From assembly GCF_029227915.1 (NCBI RefSeq), contig NC_079877.1, positions 9,362,001 through 9,426,000 of the forward strand: a stretch of DNA of 64,000 nucleotides, given 5' to 3'. Every line of letters begins with the position of its first letter. Position 1 is the stretch's first letter. Below are positions 13,140-23,829 of this stretch, one piece after another. The translations under genes and the position numbers were made by a program. The stretch is from Hydractinia symbiolongicarpus. Its lineage: Eukaryota > Cnidaria > Hydrozoa > Anthoathecata > Hydractiniidae. The notes beneath the pieces were generated by a model that worked only from the letters and a program-made list of their open reading frames with translations, was not told where the DNA came from and ran no database searches.

Positions 13140-14801
13140 GGTAAAAGTCGCGAACACTTTTGTAAGCAAGTCATTTCGGGCCACGAGCTTAATATGTACT
13201 TCCTTTCGTTTAGATACGAGGACCTTCGGAAGATTATATGCGAACTTTAGTGTACTCATTGTTGTAAAAATATGTTGTCAAATAAATACCTCTAATATAT
13301 GAACTTTTCCTTCCCAATAAGATCCAGTAGGAGATGAATGATTTGACTGCCAATTTTCTTTTTGTCATGTCGCTGCAGCCAAACACATTTGAATTATTGC
13401 ATAGGGTGCCTTGAGTGTCCGTATTTGATGAAAGGGGTAGTAAGCGTTATTTAGTAAAGCCTGAAATCTTCTGGCGCTGCCATACCCAGAATTGCAATGC
13501 AACCGTGCAAGCGTGGCGTGAGCATTTCTATCCAAGGCGTTATTAACCGGATAATGCCGTTTTTTGCTACTTTGTCAACTTGGCAATTCTGTCTCATTCG
13601 GAGCCACAATTTTGATAGTCAAAAATGTCAGGGCGGATACGGAAAGCATAAATCTAAATACAAAAAGGCTACTTTTGCGGGCGTTATTAATACAACATAA
13701 AATAACTTGTCTATCTGTACCGAGAAAGTTTATGCGAGGTCAAAAGCATAGACCAAACATGCGAGGTCGCTACGCTGACCGAGAGTAATATTTCTCGTAA
13801 GATGACAAGGTTGTAAAAAAAATAGAGAACTTTCCATTTGAGTTTTATTGTTTCAATTTTTCAAATACATGTTTATCACATAAATTCGACGTTGTTTTGC
13901 TTGTTTTTCATTGTGCTGTTAATGCTTTTAAAAGCATTTTCTTTTATCTGCGACACCGAACGTGGAACATGTTTTTCTGATTCTGACGGAGTGAATCGTG
14001 ATTTAGGATTTACTGCAACTTCATTTTTCAGTGTGGATGTGTTTGGCTATTTTTTCCAATGTTATTTGTATGCATTTATAGTTATTAATATGTATGATAC
14101 AAGGTCAAAAGTTGCACCGGGCTGTATGAAGCTCGTCGTTGAGGCTTTTTACCCAATCAGTGCTGTGGATTTCCCGTATATACTGATTTAAAATAGCTAT
14201 CAGTAAATAATACTGTATAAGGCCCGCTAGTGCCGTTTATAACCAAGCCGTTATCGAGGGTATATAAATGACAGCGCAGGGGCATTAATGAAAAGTCATG
14301 GGATAAAAATACTTAACGTCCAATTGAAGCAGTGACGTTAAACGCACGTATTTCATTTCGACTACTCATCTCCAGCATTGTTCTTAATAAGAAATGTTAA
14401 TAGCATGTTAAACAGGGAAATTTATCCCTAGTTGTCAAAACAGGGTTACGTTGACGTAAATTTTGAAGCATATTAGAAAATTCTTTTTTTTTATCTCTTC
14501 ATCCCTGACAGAAAAGGCGCACGATGCAGCGCGTATTGGTACTTAAATCCGCAAAATCGACCGTGTCTTGTGTGAAAGGACACCTTCTAGATGTGATGTA
14601 GTACGCAACAAAAATAGTTTCGACATGTGAGTTATCTAAATTAACAAGACATTGTCAGAACGTCGTATAATGAACAATCCAATGATCTAGGATTGGCAAC
14701 GCATCCTTCTGATGGAATTTAGCTCTTTTGTTTCATATTCATTGAAATTGAAGGGAATATCACCTTCACCGCGAAAGAACGATCTCTTGAAAGTATAACA
14801 C

Positions 14802-14993
14802 TTGGGATTGGGAACATTTTTAAAGTATTTGGCAGCCAAAGTAGGTGCCGCGTTACCTGGAGTCATCGATACGGTTGTTTCCTTCTTTCTTAGAGTAGCT
14901 TCAACTACCCTGGAATACGCAGCCAAGCATCTGTACATGGCCATCGCTGCCGCTGCCGGGTTTGGCGTGCTTTTTACTGGAAGGAGAAAATAG
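14802..14993 (+). pseudogene. C-terminal fragment of Polinton coiled-coil/membrane protein
   Basis: The 63-residue frame (KYLAAKVGAALPGVIDTVVS, a second hydrophobic helix, then a basic end) aligns by eye with the last ~65 residues of the minus-strand protein at 33824-35092. Shared features are a Gly/Ala-rich amphipathic stretch with ALPG, an aromatic/hydrophobic helix and a short basic tail. Only the tail is present; the upstream part of the gene is replaced by the trefoil unit. It ends 1 bp before the converging relic at 14995. Confidence 0.5.
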
Positions 14994-14994
14994 G

Positions 14995-15665
14995 TTACTT
15001 TAGCCAGATGTAGGCAATGATGATCACTACCCCGACTGTGATTAATGCGGCCTTGGTATCTTCATGCTGGTTTTGCGGGGGAGTATGATCAGGAGACGTG
15101 GATGTTAAGGTATGTTTTGAGAGTGTATATGGTATAGCCTGTATAGTATGATCTGTTGGTGTCAATGACGACATGACAGCTGTAAACTTGAACAAGGCAT
15201 TGGCATCTGCACCGTATTTGCGACACACTTGCTTGTCCCCAGAGGTTGAGTAGGGAGTTTTGTACTGTTCAAACCCATCGTCATAGGGCATGGGTACCTT
15301 TATCCTTGCCAGGATACGATGTATGTGGTAGTACCCGTGAACTTTAAATATGGAGTTGACAAGGGGTACGGAGCCCATTAGGTGTTTAGCAGAGATGCTT
15401 AATGCCGTAGTTGCGCAATGGGTGGCAAAATTAACCTGCACGTTCCAGTTTTCCAACGTCTGCCTTGTCCAACCCACTCTAATATGGTCATTTAGCAGAC
15501 TTGTAGGGATTTCTATGGCATATTTGGTAAACTCGGGGAACGCCATCCCAATGTGCGATTCTGTAGACATGTACAGGCCCTGATGTTCAACAGTTGTAAC
15601 ACTAGCTGGCCATTCCCCCTGTGGCACTTGTATTTCGCCTTGGGATTGTATGAGTACACATTCAT
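14995..15665 (-). pseudogene. Polinton C-terminal-anchored structural-type protein, degraded copy
   Basis: Homologous to the 416-residue protein at 28074-29324. Both share a block with N-F-A-T-x-C-A followed by a histidine-rich Y-Y-H-I segment and a (P)Y-D/E-D-x-F/G...NPYS/TPYS stretch, and both end in a predicted transmembrane helix with a short basic end. A start at 15665 gives the same opening as the full-length gene (a Met, then S-Y-N-P-K-A-x-Y), after which the frame shifts near 15627. The middle third of the family protein is missing. Function is unknown in the family. Confidence 0.55.
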
Positions 15666-15683
15666 TCTTTCTTAAAAGAAAGG

Positions 15684-16174
15684 TTGAAGCAACTCTATAT
15701 TACTGATATCAAAAAGTCCACGATATTTGAGGACTATCTGGGACAGGATAGTAGGATTGCCCTAAAGTCCATCAGTACCAGGCCCGTATGGCTGAGCCTG
15801 TACAGCAACAACGACTTTACCATCCGTAAGGAAAAGCCTGGTCAGCGGGTTACTCGGATCGAGATTATGAACGGTCTGTACAAGATCGAGGATATTGCGA
15901 GTATCGAAGATAAGATCAAGCTTTTTGTCCTGACAAATGGACTCTGTAGGCTCCGTGCGGGTATACGGTGGTGATTAACAGACCATTGCAAGAGCTCTTG
16001 GGCCTACCCTACAACCCTGCAAAAAAGTATTATACAAAGGGCGAATAAAATGCATACTATAGGACTGATGTTTACCATAGATTAAGACTCGTTTGCCCTC
16101 AGTTGGACGAAGACGATTGCCTACTTGATGGTAAAAATTCTAAAATTCTAGTTTTGCTTCCACCAAAGATTTAA
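15684..16174 (+). pseudogene. Polinton beta-rich (minor capsid-like?) protein relic
   Basis: Divergently transcribed from the previous relic, as in element A. The opening (L/M-Y-I-T-D-I-K-K-S-T-I) resembles the MYITINDVNSEKTI opening of the protein at 29339. The long frame runs to 15974, and another frame (Y-H-R-L-R-L-V-C-P ... V-L-L-P) continues to a stop at 16172-16174, so the gene is frameshifted. Assignment to a minor capsid role is inference from neighbourhood only. Confidence 0.45.
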
Positions 16175-16256
16175 ACGCTTGGGAGATATGCTGACCTGAT
16201 CCTGGGACACCCCGATCTGCCTACCCCTGAAAGGATCTACAAAACGCCTTGAGTTC

Positions 16257-16792
16257 ATGCTTACAGACGAATATCACCACGACAAAAATGTATCCTTTAC
16301 TGGCCTCACGATGTATTTGCTCATAGAAAAAATGGCTGATGTAATGGAGCTTTATCCTAATTCACTGAGTGCGCCTGCACAATGTGTTGATGTGCAGGAG
16401 GAAGGCCTGGTCTATAGACTCAAAAAAATTGTTGATATCGAAAAATATATGCGACATAAGATCGAGGAGCGAGGCAAGCTTGCAAAGAAGTTTAAGATGC
16501 ATGGTACGTGGGTACGCTTCTGTGACCACGGACTGCTAGGCGTGAGCGTGATTACATCGGGGCTTGGAATCGGGGCCATTGCATCCGGACTGGGAGTTCC
16601 CCTTGCTATAGCAATGGGGGACTCACGATTGCAGCCGGGATAGATCAAGCCGGTCTTAGAAACACTTTAAAAAGGGTCGGTGTTAAATCCAAGAAACATG
16701 AAGGTATAAGGCTACTCGCGGAAAGTAAATTGAACTCCATCGTTGATATGATATCAAAGGCAATGGAAAACGGTGTGATCAGTGACTACTAG
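16257..16792 (+). pseudogene. Glycine-rich membrane-helix protein, frameshifted
   Basis: Contains a basic coiled segment (K-I-E-E-R-G-K-L-A-K-K) followed by a Gly/Ala-rich hairpin of two membrane helices (GLGIGAIASGLGVPLAIAMG), then after a frame change near 16617 a helical tail ending at the TAG of 16790-16792. The architecture (coiled segment, hydrophobic hairpin, basic helix, then a helix with S-x-V-x-M/V) parallels the paired proteins at 35155 and 35699. It may be a divergent member of that family. Function unknown. Confidence 0.45.
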
Positions 16793-16825
16793 TACAGCCT
16801 GATTAGTAGGGAAAAGTAAAAGTAA

Positions 16826-17540
16826 ATGCTGCTAAAGAAACAGATGCGCCAACGCTTTAACCGTATCGTGAATGCTATTAATGAACAAGAGCGTGCCCAG
16901 CTAGTTGCGAAAGGCCGTGATAATGAGAGAAGAGAGATGCAGGATGAGATTTTAAAAAACGTTCAACCTGCGCAGTATGTAAGCGGTACCCACCTGAGTA
17001 TAAGCCTTAATTTTAGAAATTTTATAGGTCCTGCACGGCCTATGAAGTATGTGTTTTTTTAATTCCTCACTAAGCAGCCATTCCTTTTTAAAGTCTGTAA
17101 AGCCTGTAATATGTACCTGAAAGTAGTAGTTTTTACCTTGACATGCCTCATCATAAGGTACTGGCATACCGTGGAATTTAGTCGTGATTAAATCCTTGTA
17201 GTGTTTGAGTTTAGCGTTCACATAACGGTTCTTTTCACAGGCTCTGTCGTTAATTGCTCAGATTTCAACTCTCAGATTTGACAATACTTCTCAACCCAAT
17301 CAGGGTACTCTTCAAAATCGAGACTCATTGCCGGTACTGCATTTGCGTAGTACCGGGTCACTCCATGTGGGAATCAGATTTTGGGCGTCTTTACCCTGGG
17401 GGCTGCCACAAAATCTCGTGTATGGTATCCTACTACGTACCTGGGATCCGACACGGTCATGTAGTCCTTATTGATATCTTTCATGTCTGTAAAGGTAGCA
17501 GCAAATGAGTAGAATGCCGGCCATAAAGGTCATTAATGCT
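16826..17540. other. Unassigned frames inside Polinton remnant B
   Basis: On plus, 16826-17062 encodes a basic helical segment. On minus, 16952-17221 and several short frames up to about 17540 read as broken pieces of one unrecognised protein. I cannot assign a family. The interrupted minus frames suggest an old coding region rather than random sequence, but support is weak. Confidence 0.25.
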
Positions 17541-17608
17541 GTAGTTCTGAAGATATCAAATTTTGATTGCTTACAGTTAATGCACATTTAATGTAGTAGT
17601 TATGAATT

Positions 17609-18068
17609 TCATATGTCTTGCGTCCTGAACCTTTTGGAGACATTTTTGAGGATCCGGGGATGCTTTTCAACAGCCCTGTTGCACATGTCCTGAGTCACAA
17701 CAACTTTGCCGCACATATCTTGCGTCATGAACCTGTCCTCAACAGCCTTCTCACACATGTATCCGGCGCATGCTTGAGTGCATAGGGATTTTGTTCGATC
17801 AACTGGTTGTATATGCCTTGGGTCTTGAACTGATCCGGAACATACTTGAACAGATGGGGTAGTACCTCGAGGGCTTTGTTGCACATGTCCTGCGTCTTGA
17901 ATTGATCCGGTACATACTCTAACATGTAGAGATCCTCCCCAACAGCCTCGTTGCACATGTCCTGCGTCTTGAACTGGTTGAACTTGAACATTTGGGTCTG
18001 TGGGGATTCTTTTTAATTGCCTCGTGGAACTCCATGATTGTATTCAAAACGATGCTTCTTTTGTCCAT
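17609..18068 (-). pseudogene. Repeat protein with F-K-T-Q-x-M-C-N-x-A-(V/L) repeats, frameshifted
   Basis: Minus-strand frames contain about five degenerate ~35-residue repeats of the form 'VPDQFKTQDMCNKA ... P ... LK'. This resembles the DUF4116-type repeats known from large repetitive proteins of protists, giant viruses and mobile elements (family attribution from memory of the motif). The start at 18068 is preceded on its strand by 'tatataataaag', similar to the leaders before Polinton A genes at 37594 and 32688. Frame changes lie near 18010 and 17760. The role is unknown; repeat number in such proteins varies readily. Confidence 0.5.
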
Positions 18069-18261
18069 CTTTATTATATACAGAGTTTTTTGAAAAATGG
18101 TGCTCTGGTATTTGCTCGATTTTTGAGTAGGGAATTTCCCTCTACTCCACTTGCGCATGCGTTGGGGGCTCATTTGTTAGGGCACTCACCTTGTTACGCA
18201 TGATAAGCATCGCATGATGGGGATTTGACATGCATAACAATAGATTTTTGTGCAATGAGGC

Positions 18262-18666
18262 GTGACAAAAAGCTGTGACGTCACAAGCAAAATTCTGTAT
18301 GATATTTTTTATGAGAGTTTGACTGTGGTTTTTGGAAAATCCTGGGTATATTCCATCCCTAATCTAGCTAGTTTAAACATTGATGGTTATGTCGCTATGG
18401 ATGAATTACCTCAACAATTTATGTTCAAAAACTCTACAAATTTTACAGCTGTTTTTCAGAATTATAGTGTTCATCCTGTTTACCCAACCAATCTGCATTT
18501 ACCTTTTTTGTATCAGGACATTCCTATAGATACTTCAGGTTTTTTATTTACCTTAAAAGGCTTGACAATGTCAGTCACTGGACTTGTAAACATTACTTTT
18601 TGTTTGACTCACATTGTCGTGACATTAATGGAAAAATTAGTCCTGATGGTTTTTCAATTTTATTAA
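18262..18666 (+). other. Unrecognised ORF at the left edge of the Helitron-like block
   Basis: A 134-residue frame of normal composition with no motif I recognise. The reading seems to continue in another frame for ~25 residues after about 18640, which suggests an old coding region with a frameshift. It lies directly upstream of the Helitron N-terminal repeats and may be part of that element or of remnant B. Confidence 0.3.
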
Positions 18667-19465
18667 AATTTTCCTCTAGAAAATCCTAAGAACAAAATAT
18701 TTTAGGAAAATATTTTACACGGATGTAAATGAAGAATATGTATGTTTTGCTGCGTTCAATATATAAAAATTCAGTTACATAATGCCCCTTTTTTGATGCT
18801 AAGTTAACTTACAGATTAGAAACGAAGGAACTTAAAAAAAAATCTGAGACTGTAAAAGAAAAATGTCGAAAACGCAATCACACAGAAGTTCAAAAAGAAA
18901 AATGTAGGAAGCGTAAATAAACTGAAACTGAAAAAGCAAAATGTCGAGAGCGTAAACAAACCAAAATTGTAAAACTGAAATCTCGAGAACGAAAAGCAAC
19001 AAAAAATCTTGACATTTCGAGAATATCTGTTTTCAAAAATGCTATTCAAAACCATATTATATATGTGTTGTTTGCCATAGATGTCTTTATAAAAAATCAG
19101 TGAAGAAAATTGTTTCCACACAGTATCAAGTATCTTACGAGTTATTTCATGAAATTGAAAGTTTTGACCAATGTAAATATGTTTGCATTACTTGTGATAA
19201 ACATCTTAAAAAAAAACACTCCTCCACAAACAGTAGCCAACAAATTAATGCTAGATCCAATTCCAGACATTTTGGCACATTTGAATCGTTTAGAAAAAAC
19301 CTTGATCTCAAAAAGAATTCTTTTCAAAAAAATAACAATTATGCCAAAAGGTCAACAACCAAAAATTAGTGGTGCTGTATGAAATATTCCGATTCAAGCT
19401 TATGCAGTTTCAAACGTTTTACCTAGATCTGTTGACAATGACGGAGTTGTACTAGTTAAGTTTAC

Positions 19466-20452
19466 ATGTTTACTTTGAAAAGTGTTTGCCCACGTTTTGT
19501 TAAAATTGCTTTGAACTATCTGAAGGAACATAATCACTTTTATTCTAACGTTCTTTTCAATTTAGATAATATTAATCGTGATCTTCTTTGTTTATCTGAT
19601 ATAGAAAGTATTGTAGAAAAAGGTGAATTTGAGATTATTGTTGAGAATGAAAATGATGAGCATTTAGAAAGTAACAATCCCTTAGATTTAAAGCGAACAA
19701 ATAGTGATGAAATGTGTGTTATTCCGAATATTTATGATGGTTCACAAAATGTATTAGATATAGCTCGAGGTCAAAACAAAACACCTGAATCATTTTTCAA
19801 TGACCAATTTTGTGAAGAACATGCATTTCCATTCTTTTTACCAAAAGGTAGATTTGGTTATAAAGCAACAAGACAAGATTCGTTGTCCCCTGTCAAGTAT
19901 TTCAATCAGCGACTTCTTAATTATACTCAAAGGGTCTCCTCCAATGGTGACTACATTTTTTTTGTCCACAATATTTTGCAACAAGTCAATTTATTTAACC
20001 ATATAAATATTGCTGCAACAAAAGCAAAGGGAAGCATAAATGCTGGTCAATTCAATAGTAACTTAAATGAAACAGTTCGTTCAATTGTTTGTGAAGATAA
20101 AGGTTATTCTTTTATGAAAGCTATTAAAGGTACTCCTGCGTATTGGAAACATTTTTTACATGATGTTCTTGCAATGATTAAACAATTGGGGCCTGAGCTT
20201 CAACAATTATTCACCAAATATCAATCAAATTGCCATTTACGATCTTGCAGGAAATATAAGAATATTCCATGTCACTTCCGTTATGGCAGGTATAAAAATG
20301 AAAAATTGGCAATACTTAACAAGCGACAATCTATTTTAAAGGAAGTTAAGTTGTATATTGACGAATACCTTGATCCACACAGGCCATCTTATAAAGAAAA
20401 TTCTGTATCTGATATTTTAGATGTATTAGGAATTTCAGAAAATGATTACTAA
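19466..20452 (+). pseudogene. Helitron Rep-helicase, N-terminal part
   Basis: A 328-residue frame with the Helitron-like block EEHAFPFFLPKGRFGY, then a long helical part with F-x-Y-F-N-Q-R-L and T-P-A-Y-W-K. After 'AMIKQLG' (about 20190) it jumps to sequence normally found well downstream (C-H-L-R-S-C-R-K-Y ... C-H-F-R-Y-G). The Rep catalytic region with the HUH motif and tyrosines appears deleted. A short continuation in another frame (I-S-R-D-T-D-F-E-I-H) lies at about 20480-20510. Confidence 0.65.
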
Positions 20453-20662
20453 TCTATCTATTACTACCCTATCTATTTCCCGTGATACGGACTTTGAAAT
20501 TCATATTTTAAGACCACCAAATTCATGTTTCGTAAATAATTATTTTACAAATGTTTACAAGCTTGGGAGGCAAACCAAAAACAAAGAGAGATATTAAATG
20601 TTGTTAATAGATGGGCAAGGCAACGTGTACAAAATAGATCCTCTGATAATCCTTTGGAAATT

Positions 20663-21750
20663 CCACCATTAAGACTCTTTATTACAGGCAATGCAGCAAC
20701 TGGAAAATGTTTTTTGATTAAAACACTACATGCGTCAGTTTCTTAAACATTAAATTTCAGAACTTCGTCTGTTGAGAAACCCAAAGTTTTGTTATTAGCC
20801 CCAACTGGTGTAGCTGCTATCAATATTTCAGGAACAACAATTCATTCGGGATTAGGAATCTCTGTTGAATGTAGAGGAATGCATGTGCCTAAATTGTCTG
20901 ATAAAAAAAGATGTGCTTTAAGAATCAAATATGAGGAATTGAAGATGATAATAATTGATGAAATTTCAATGGTGTCCAATAAATTAATGCTATATATTCA
21001 TCAGAGACTAGTTGATATTTTTGGCTATACTAAAAACAGTTCAGTTCCATTTGCTGGGATTACAAAGATTTTTTTCGGTGATCTTTATCAACTTCCTTCA
21101 GTTCTCCAAAAACCAATATATGCTGACTACTATGATGAAATATTTAATATACATCACCTGTGGAGAACTTTTAAATTTTGTGAATTGAGTGAAATCATGA
21201 GACAAAGGGAGGATTCCTCCTTTATTGATTTACTGAATAATGTTCGGATTGGTGAATTAAGTGAGAGTGATGTGGATGTTTTAAATTCATGAGTTATTGA
21301 TAAAACAGATGACAATTGCCCTGCGGATGCTTTGCATATTTTTGCTGAAAATGAACCAGCACGGCTACATAACCAGAAATGATTAACCAAACTGTCCTAA
21401 GAATTGAAGCAATAGACCAAGTAACAAATTCTGTTCGAAATCATATATATGATAGAATTTTAAACATGTCTTTGAGTCAAACTAAAGGTTTAATTTTTCA
21501 TCTAAAATTAAAAATGGGGCCAGCGATATGCTTACGTGCAATGTTGACTTATCTGACAATCTTAATAATGGGCTAATTAGAACTATTTTGCACATTCATT
21601 ATAAGAACGTGAAAGTTGAATCTAATAATAACAATTTTATTATGCCGCATTCATTTTTGGGGCCTGTAAATTTAGTGATACACTATTTTTTGCCTCTAGT
21701 AAATAAACCCTATAAACTGACGATAGATTCGTTTAAACCACGTTAATTTT
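20663..21750 (+). pseudogene. Helitron Pif1-like helicase domain, broken
   Basis: A degenerate Walker A (G-N-A-A-T-G-K-C) lies near 20685-20710, followed by stops, then an open frame from 20789 with LLAPTGVAA, the Walker B-like IIIDEISMV, F-G-D-L-Y-Q-L-P-S-V and a motif with E-I-M-R-Q. A stop at 21289-21291 interrupts it. The reading resumes at 21379 with V-L-R-I-E-A-I-D, then fragments. The family is the SF1B helicase that unwinds donor DNA during rolling-circle transposition. The Cys replacing the Walker Ser/Thr and the stops indicate no activity. Confidence 0.7.
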
Positions 21751-22084
21751 ATGGATAAAAAATTGTGACTTTGCTAAGATCATGTTAAATTGATGTACTT
21801 ACAAAACATTTGTTGTGAACAAACTGCTCCGTTTAATATCCTGTAATAAGGTATATTTTATGAAATTAATTGTACATTAAATAATGCACACGGTCTTTGA
21901 CAACTAAAAATATTAAAGTATCCCTTCGTATACAGTATAAATGTTTTGATATATATTTGGCTGTCATTATTTATTATATTGGTATTTTTCCATTCTCTCT
22001 GTTGCTTCACAGATATTCATGGGTACATCGTTTCTGTAACATCGAGCATTTCAAAAAGCGGTAATCAATTTATTGATGCAGTGG

Positions 22085-23039
22085 TGAAACCACTGAAAAT
22101 GAAATAATACGAATAATGAGGAACTCCAATTCGAACATATCAGTTGGAATACTTACCAGTTACAAGTCATCCTCGCAGCCGGTAGAATTTACGAACCTGT
22201 CACCTTCCAACACAGGAATCTACTTTTTTAATTCATTTCGTGGTAGCAAAATTCAAGCTTCGAACCATGTAACCTTCGCCTATCATTCCTCGTACGTCAA
22301 TTAAAGATATTCTATCTCACAACATAGGAATATTTGATGTAGTCGGATCCATCAGATGGTTGAGAGGATCAACAATGGTGAAAACTGCTAATGGTGAAAA
22401 ATCTCTCCGCGAGGCAATTCTTTATGACAGCTCAGGAGATATTAAGTTTACGGTCTGGGATGAGATGATTATCTCTATCGAGGAGGAAACCCAATATAAT
22501 TTTACAAATATTTCTCTGAAAAGTTATTATGGACAAAAACTCTCAACTACAAAATTGACAGCATTTCGAGTTAATGAAATGATCCTTCACTGACCTTAAA
22601 TCCTTCACTGACCTTAAATCCAGAAAAGTTACAACAATATCTATCAAAAGAGCAAACCAAAGTCGATTTGAAATTATGCTGTCCAGAAATACAGAGTTTA
22701 GAACTTGAACTCTATCCTGCATGTACAAACCTCGATTGTCATAAACCTGTTGTACTTCGACCAGGCATTAGGATAGTAACATGTCCAAACTGCAACCACA
22801 CAATGCGCGCAGATAGATGTGGTTGCATTTTTCATTGTAAGCTGAGTTTTGAAGAGTGCACTCTAATGTTGCCAAAAGATGTTTTGGAATCTTTCCTTAA
22901 TTTAGATATTATCAAATTGGGGAGAAACAATATTGATGAACTTAAGGAAAAAGTATTGTTCTTGGAAGAAGTTGACTACACATACAACAGTAAGAACATT
23001 ATTATATCAATACACCTTTCCCGAGACTTATTCTTTTGA
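22085..23039 (+). pseudogene. Helitron-associated RPA1-like OB-fold protein, broken
   Basis: Several frames: an N-terminal OB-like piece around 22085-22210, 22360-22593 with a typical OB-fold stretch (L-R-E-A-I-L-Y-D-S-S-G-D-I-K-F-T-V-W), and 22668-23039 with C-x4-C and C-x2-C pairs like the zinc ribbon of RPA1-type proteins. An 18-bp direct duplication near 22586 lies between the last two frames. RPA-like genes are a known cargo of animal Helitrons. Confidence 0.6.
22584..22620 (+). repeat. 18-bp tandem duplication in the Helitron RPA-like ORF
   Basis: 'ccttcactgaccttaaat' occurs twice in a row. The first copy contains the TGA that ends the upstream frame. The duplication keeps frame but repeats the stop, so it arose in already non-coding sequence or with loss of function. 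Confidence 0.85.
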
Positions 23040-23040
23040 T

Positions 23041-23389
23041 GTGCCGCAACTTTTTCTGTTGAGTTTTATGCAAAACGGACAACAGATTTGAATTCCTTAT
23101 CAAAAATGTCATAAACAAAGAAAATTTCGAAACAATGCAGCAAGTTAACAACCTGCTATTCTAATTTGAAGATTTGTGGCATGTCCAGCCTCTTTTTGAA
23201 AACGAGGCGGGACATGGTAACTTGAGCATTAAGAAGACTTTAACTGTGACATGTATCTCCTCAAAATAGCACTTTCTGTTGGCGTATCAAGTTAAACTTT
23301 TACACATAAATTAAACAAACTATGCTGAATTCAAATATGGTATTCATATTTTACGAGTTTAAAAAAAGTATGACTCATGGTCTCGGGAA
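23041..23389. other. Spacer without recognisable genes
   Basis: AT-rich sequence between the Helitron RPA-like frame and the Penelope relic. I see no convincing coding frame or repeat; the Helitron 3' end may lie here. Confidence 0.4.
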
Positions 23390-23670
23390 AGGTGTATTGA
23401 TAAACATTTGTGAGGGCGAGTTTAAAACGCGTTATAGGAACCATGTGAAAATCCTTCAAACACAAGAAATACCAGAATGAAACCGAGTTGTGAAAGTTTA
23501 TATGGCATTTAAAGGACACTTCTACTCCTTTTGACCTGGCATGGACCATCGCTACAAGGGCATGCCCGTACAGATGTGGAATGAGAAGATGCGACCTTTG
23601 TCTCTCTGAAAAAGTGTGCATTATCCGTGCTGAACCCAAAGGAGTTACTTTCATGATGTCGTCATAGGAA
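23390..23670 (+). pseudogene. Penelope-like element GIY-YIG endonuclease relic
   Basis: Read across two frames, the segment shows the signature of the Penelope-type endonuclease C-terminus: F-K-T-R-Y-R-N-H, then Y-Q-N-E-T-E-L and K-F-I-W-H-L-K, then A-C-P-Y-R-C-G and R-C-D-L-C-L-(S/T)-E-K. A frame change near 23450 and a TGA near 23490 inactivate it. No reverse transcriptase precedes it here, so it is a 3' fragment, the usual outcome of 5'-truncated insertion. Confidence 0.6.
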
Positions 23671-23829
23671 TAAATTTATTATAGGAAATTTAAAATAGGC
23701 TTCATATTTGTATTCCCTATTGTATTATGAGACTGTATATAAGGACATGTGTTTAGTGTAAACAATAGTTGTAACCTGATGATTGTTAATAAAATCAAAC
23801 AAACTCAAAGTTGTTACACAGTTGTAATT

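Larger units (their letters stand above)
1..14797 (+). repeat. Tandem array of a ~3.13 kb unit carrying a trefoil/ShK gene
   Basis: The same block recurs with periods of 3130, 3130, 3126 and 3130 bp, judged from equivalent exons at 2640, 5770, 8896 and 12026. Units differ by scattered single bases and a few small indels, for example a 6-bp change in the intron before the third trefoil exon in the last two units. The window opens inside a unit. The last unit loses homology at about 14797, where earlier copies continue with different sequence after the shared 'tgaaagtataacac' (compare 2264-2277). Every unit has one complete gene and about 2 kb of spacer. Near identity implies recent duplication or ongoing homogenisation. 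Collapse or expansion errors in the assembly are possible at this identity. Confidence 0.95.
14798..18250. mobile_element. Decayed Polinton/Maverick remnant (element B)
   Basis: The block holds four gene relics homologous to genes of the better preserved Polinton at 27602-42432. They are the C-terminus of the coiled-coil/membrane protein (14802), the minus-strand C-terminal-anchor protein (14995), the divergent beta-rich protein on plus (15684), and probably the membrane-helix protein (16257). The divergent pair keeps the same head-to-head arrangement as at 28074-29882. No integrase, polymerase, ATPase or terminal repeats remain. The left edge coincides with the cut end of the trefoil array; the right edge is a guess, placed before the Helitron-like block. 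Confidence 0.6.
18790..23040 (+). mobile_element. Degraded Helitron
   Basis: In order on plus: lysine/arginine-rich imperfect repeats containing E-K-C-R-K-R (18820-18990), a segment with paired cysteines (19080-19370), a Helitron-like N-terminal domain (19466-20452), Pif1-type helicase motifs (20663-21750) and an RPA-like single-strand-binding ORF (22085-23039). That order is typical of animal Helitrons. The HUH/Y2 Rep core is missing and many frames are broken, so it is dead. I could not fix the TC...CTRR ends. Confidence 0.7.
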
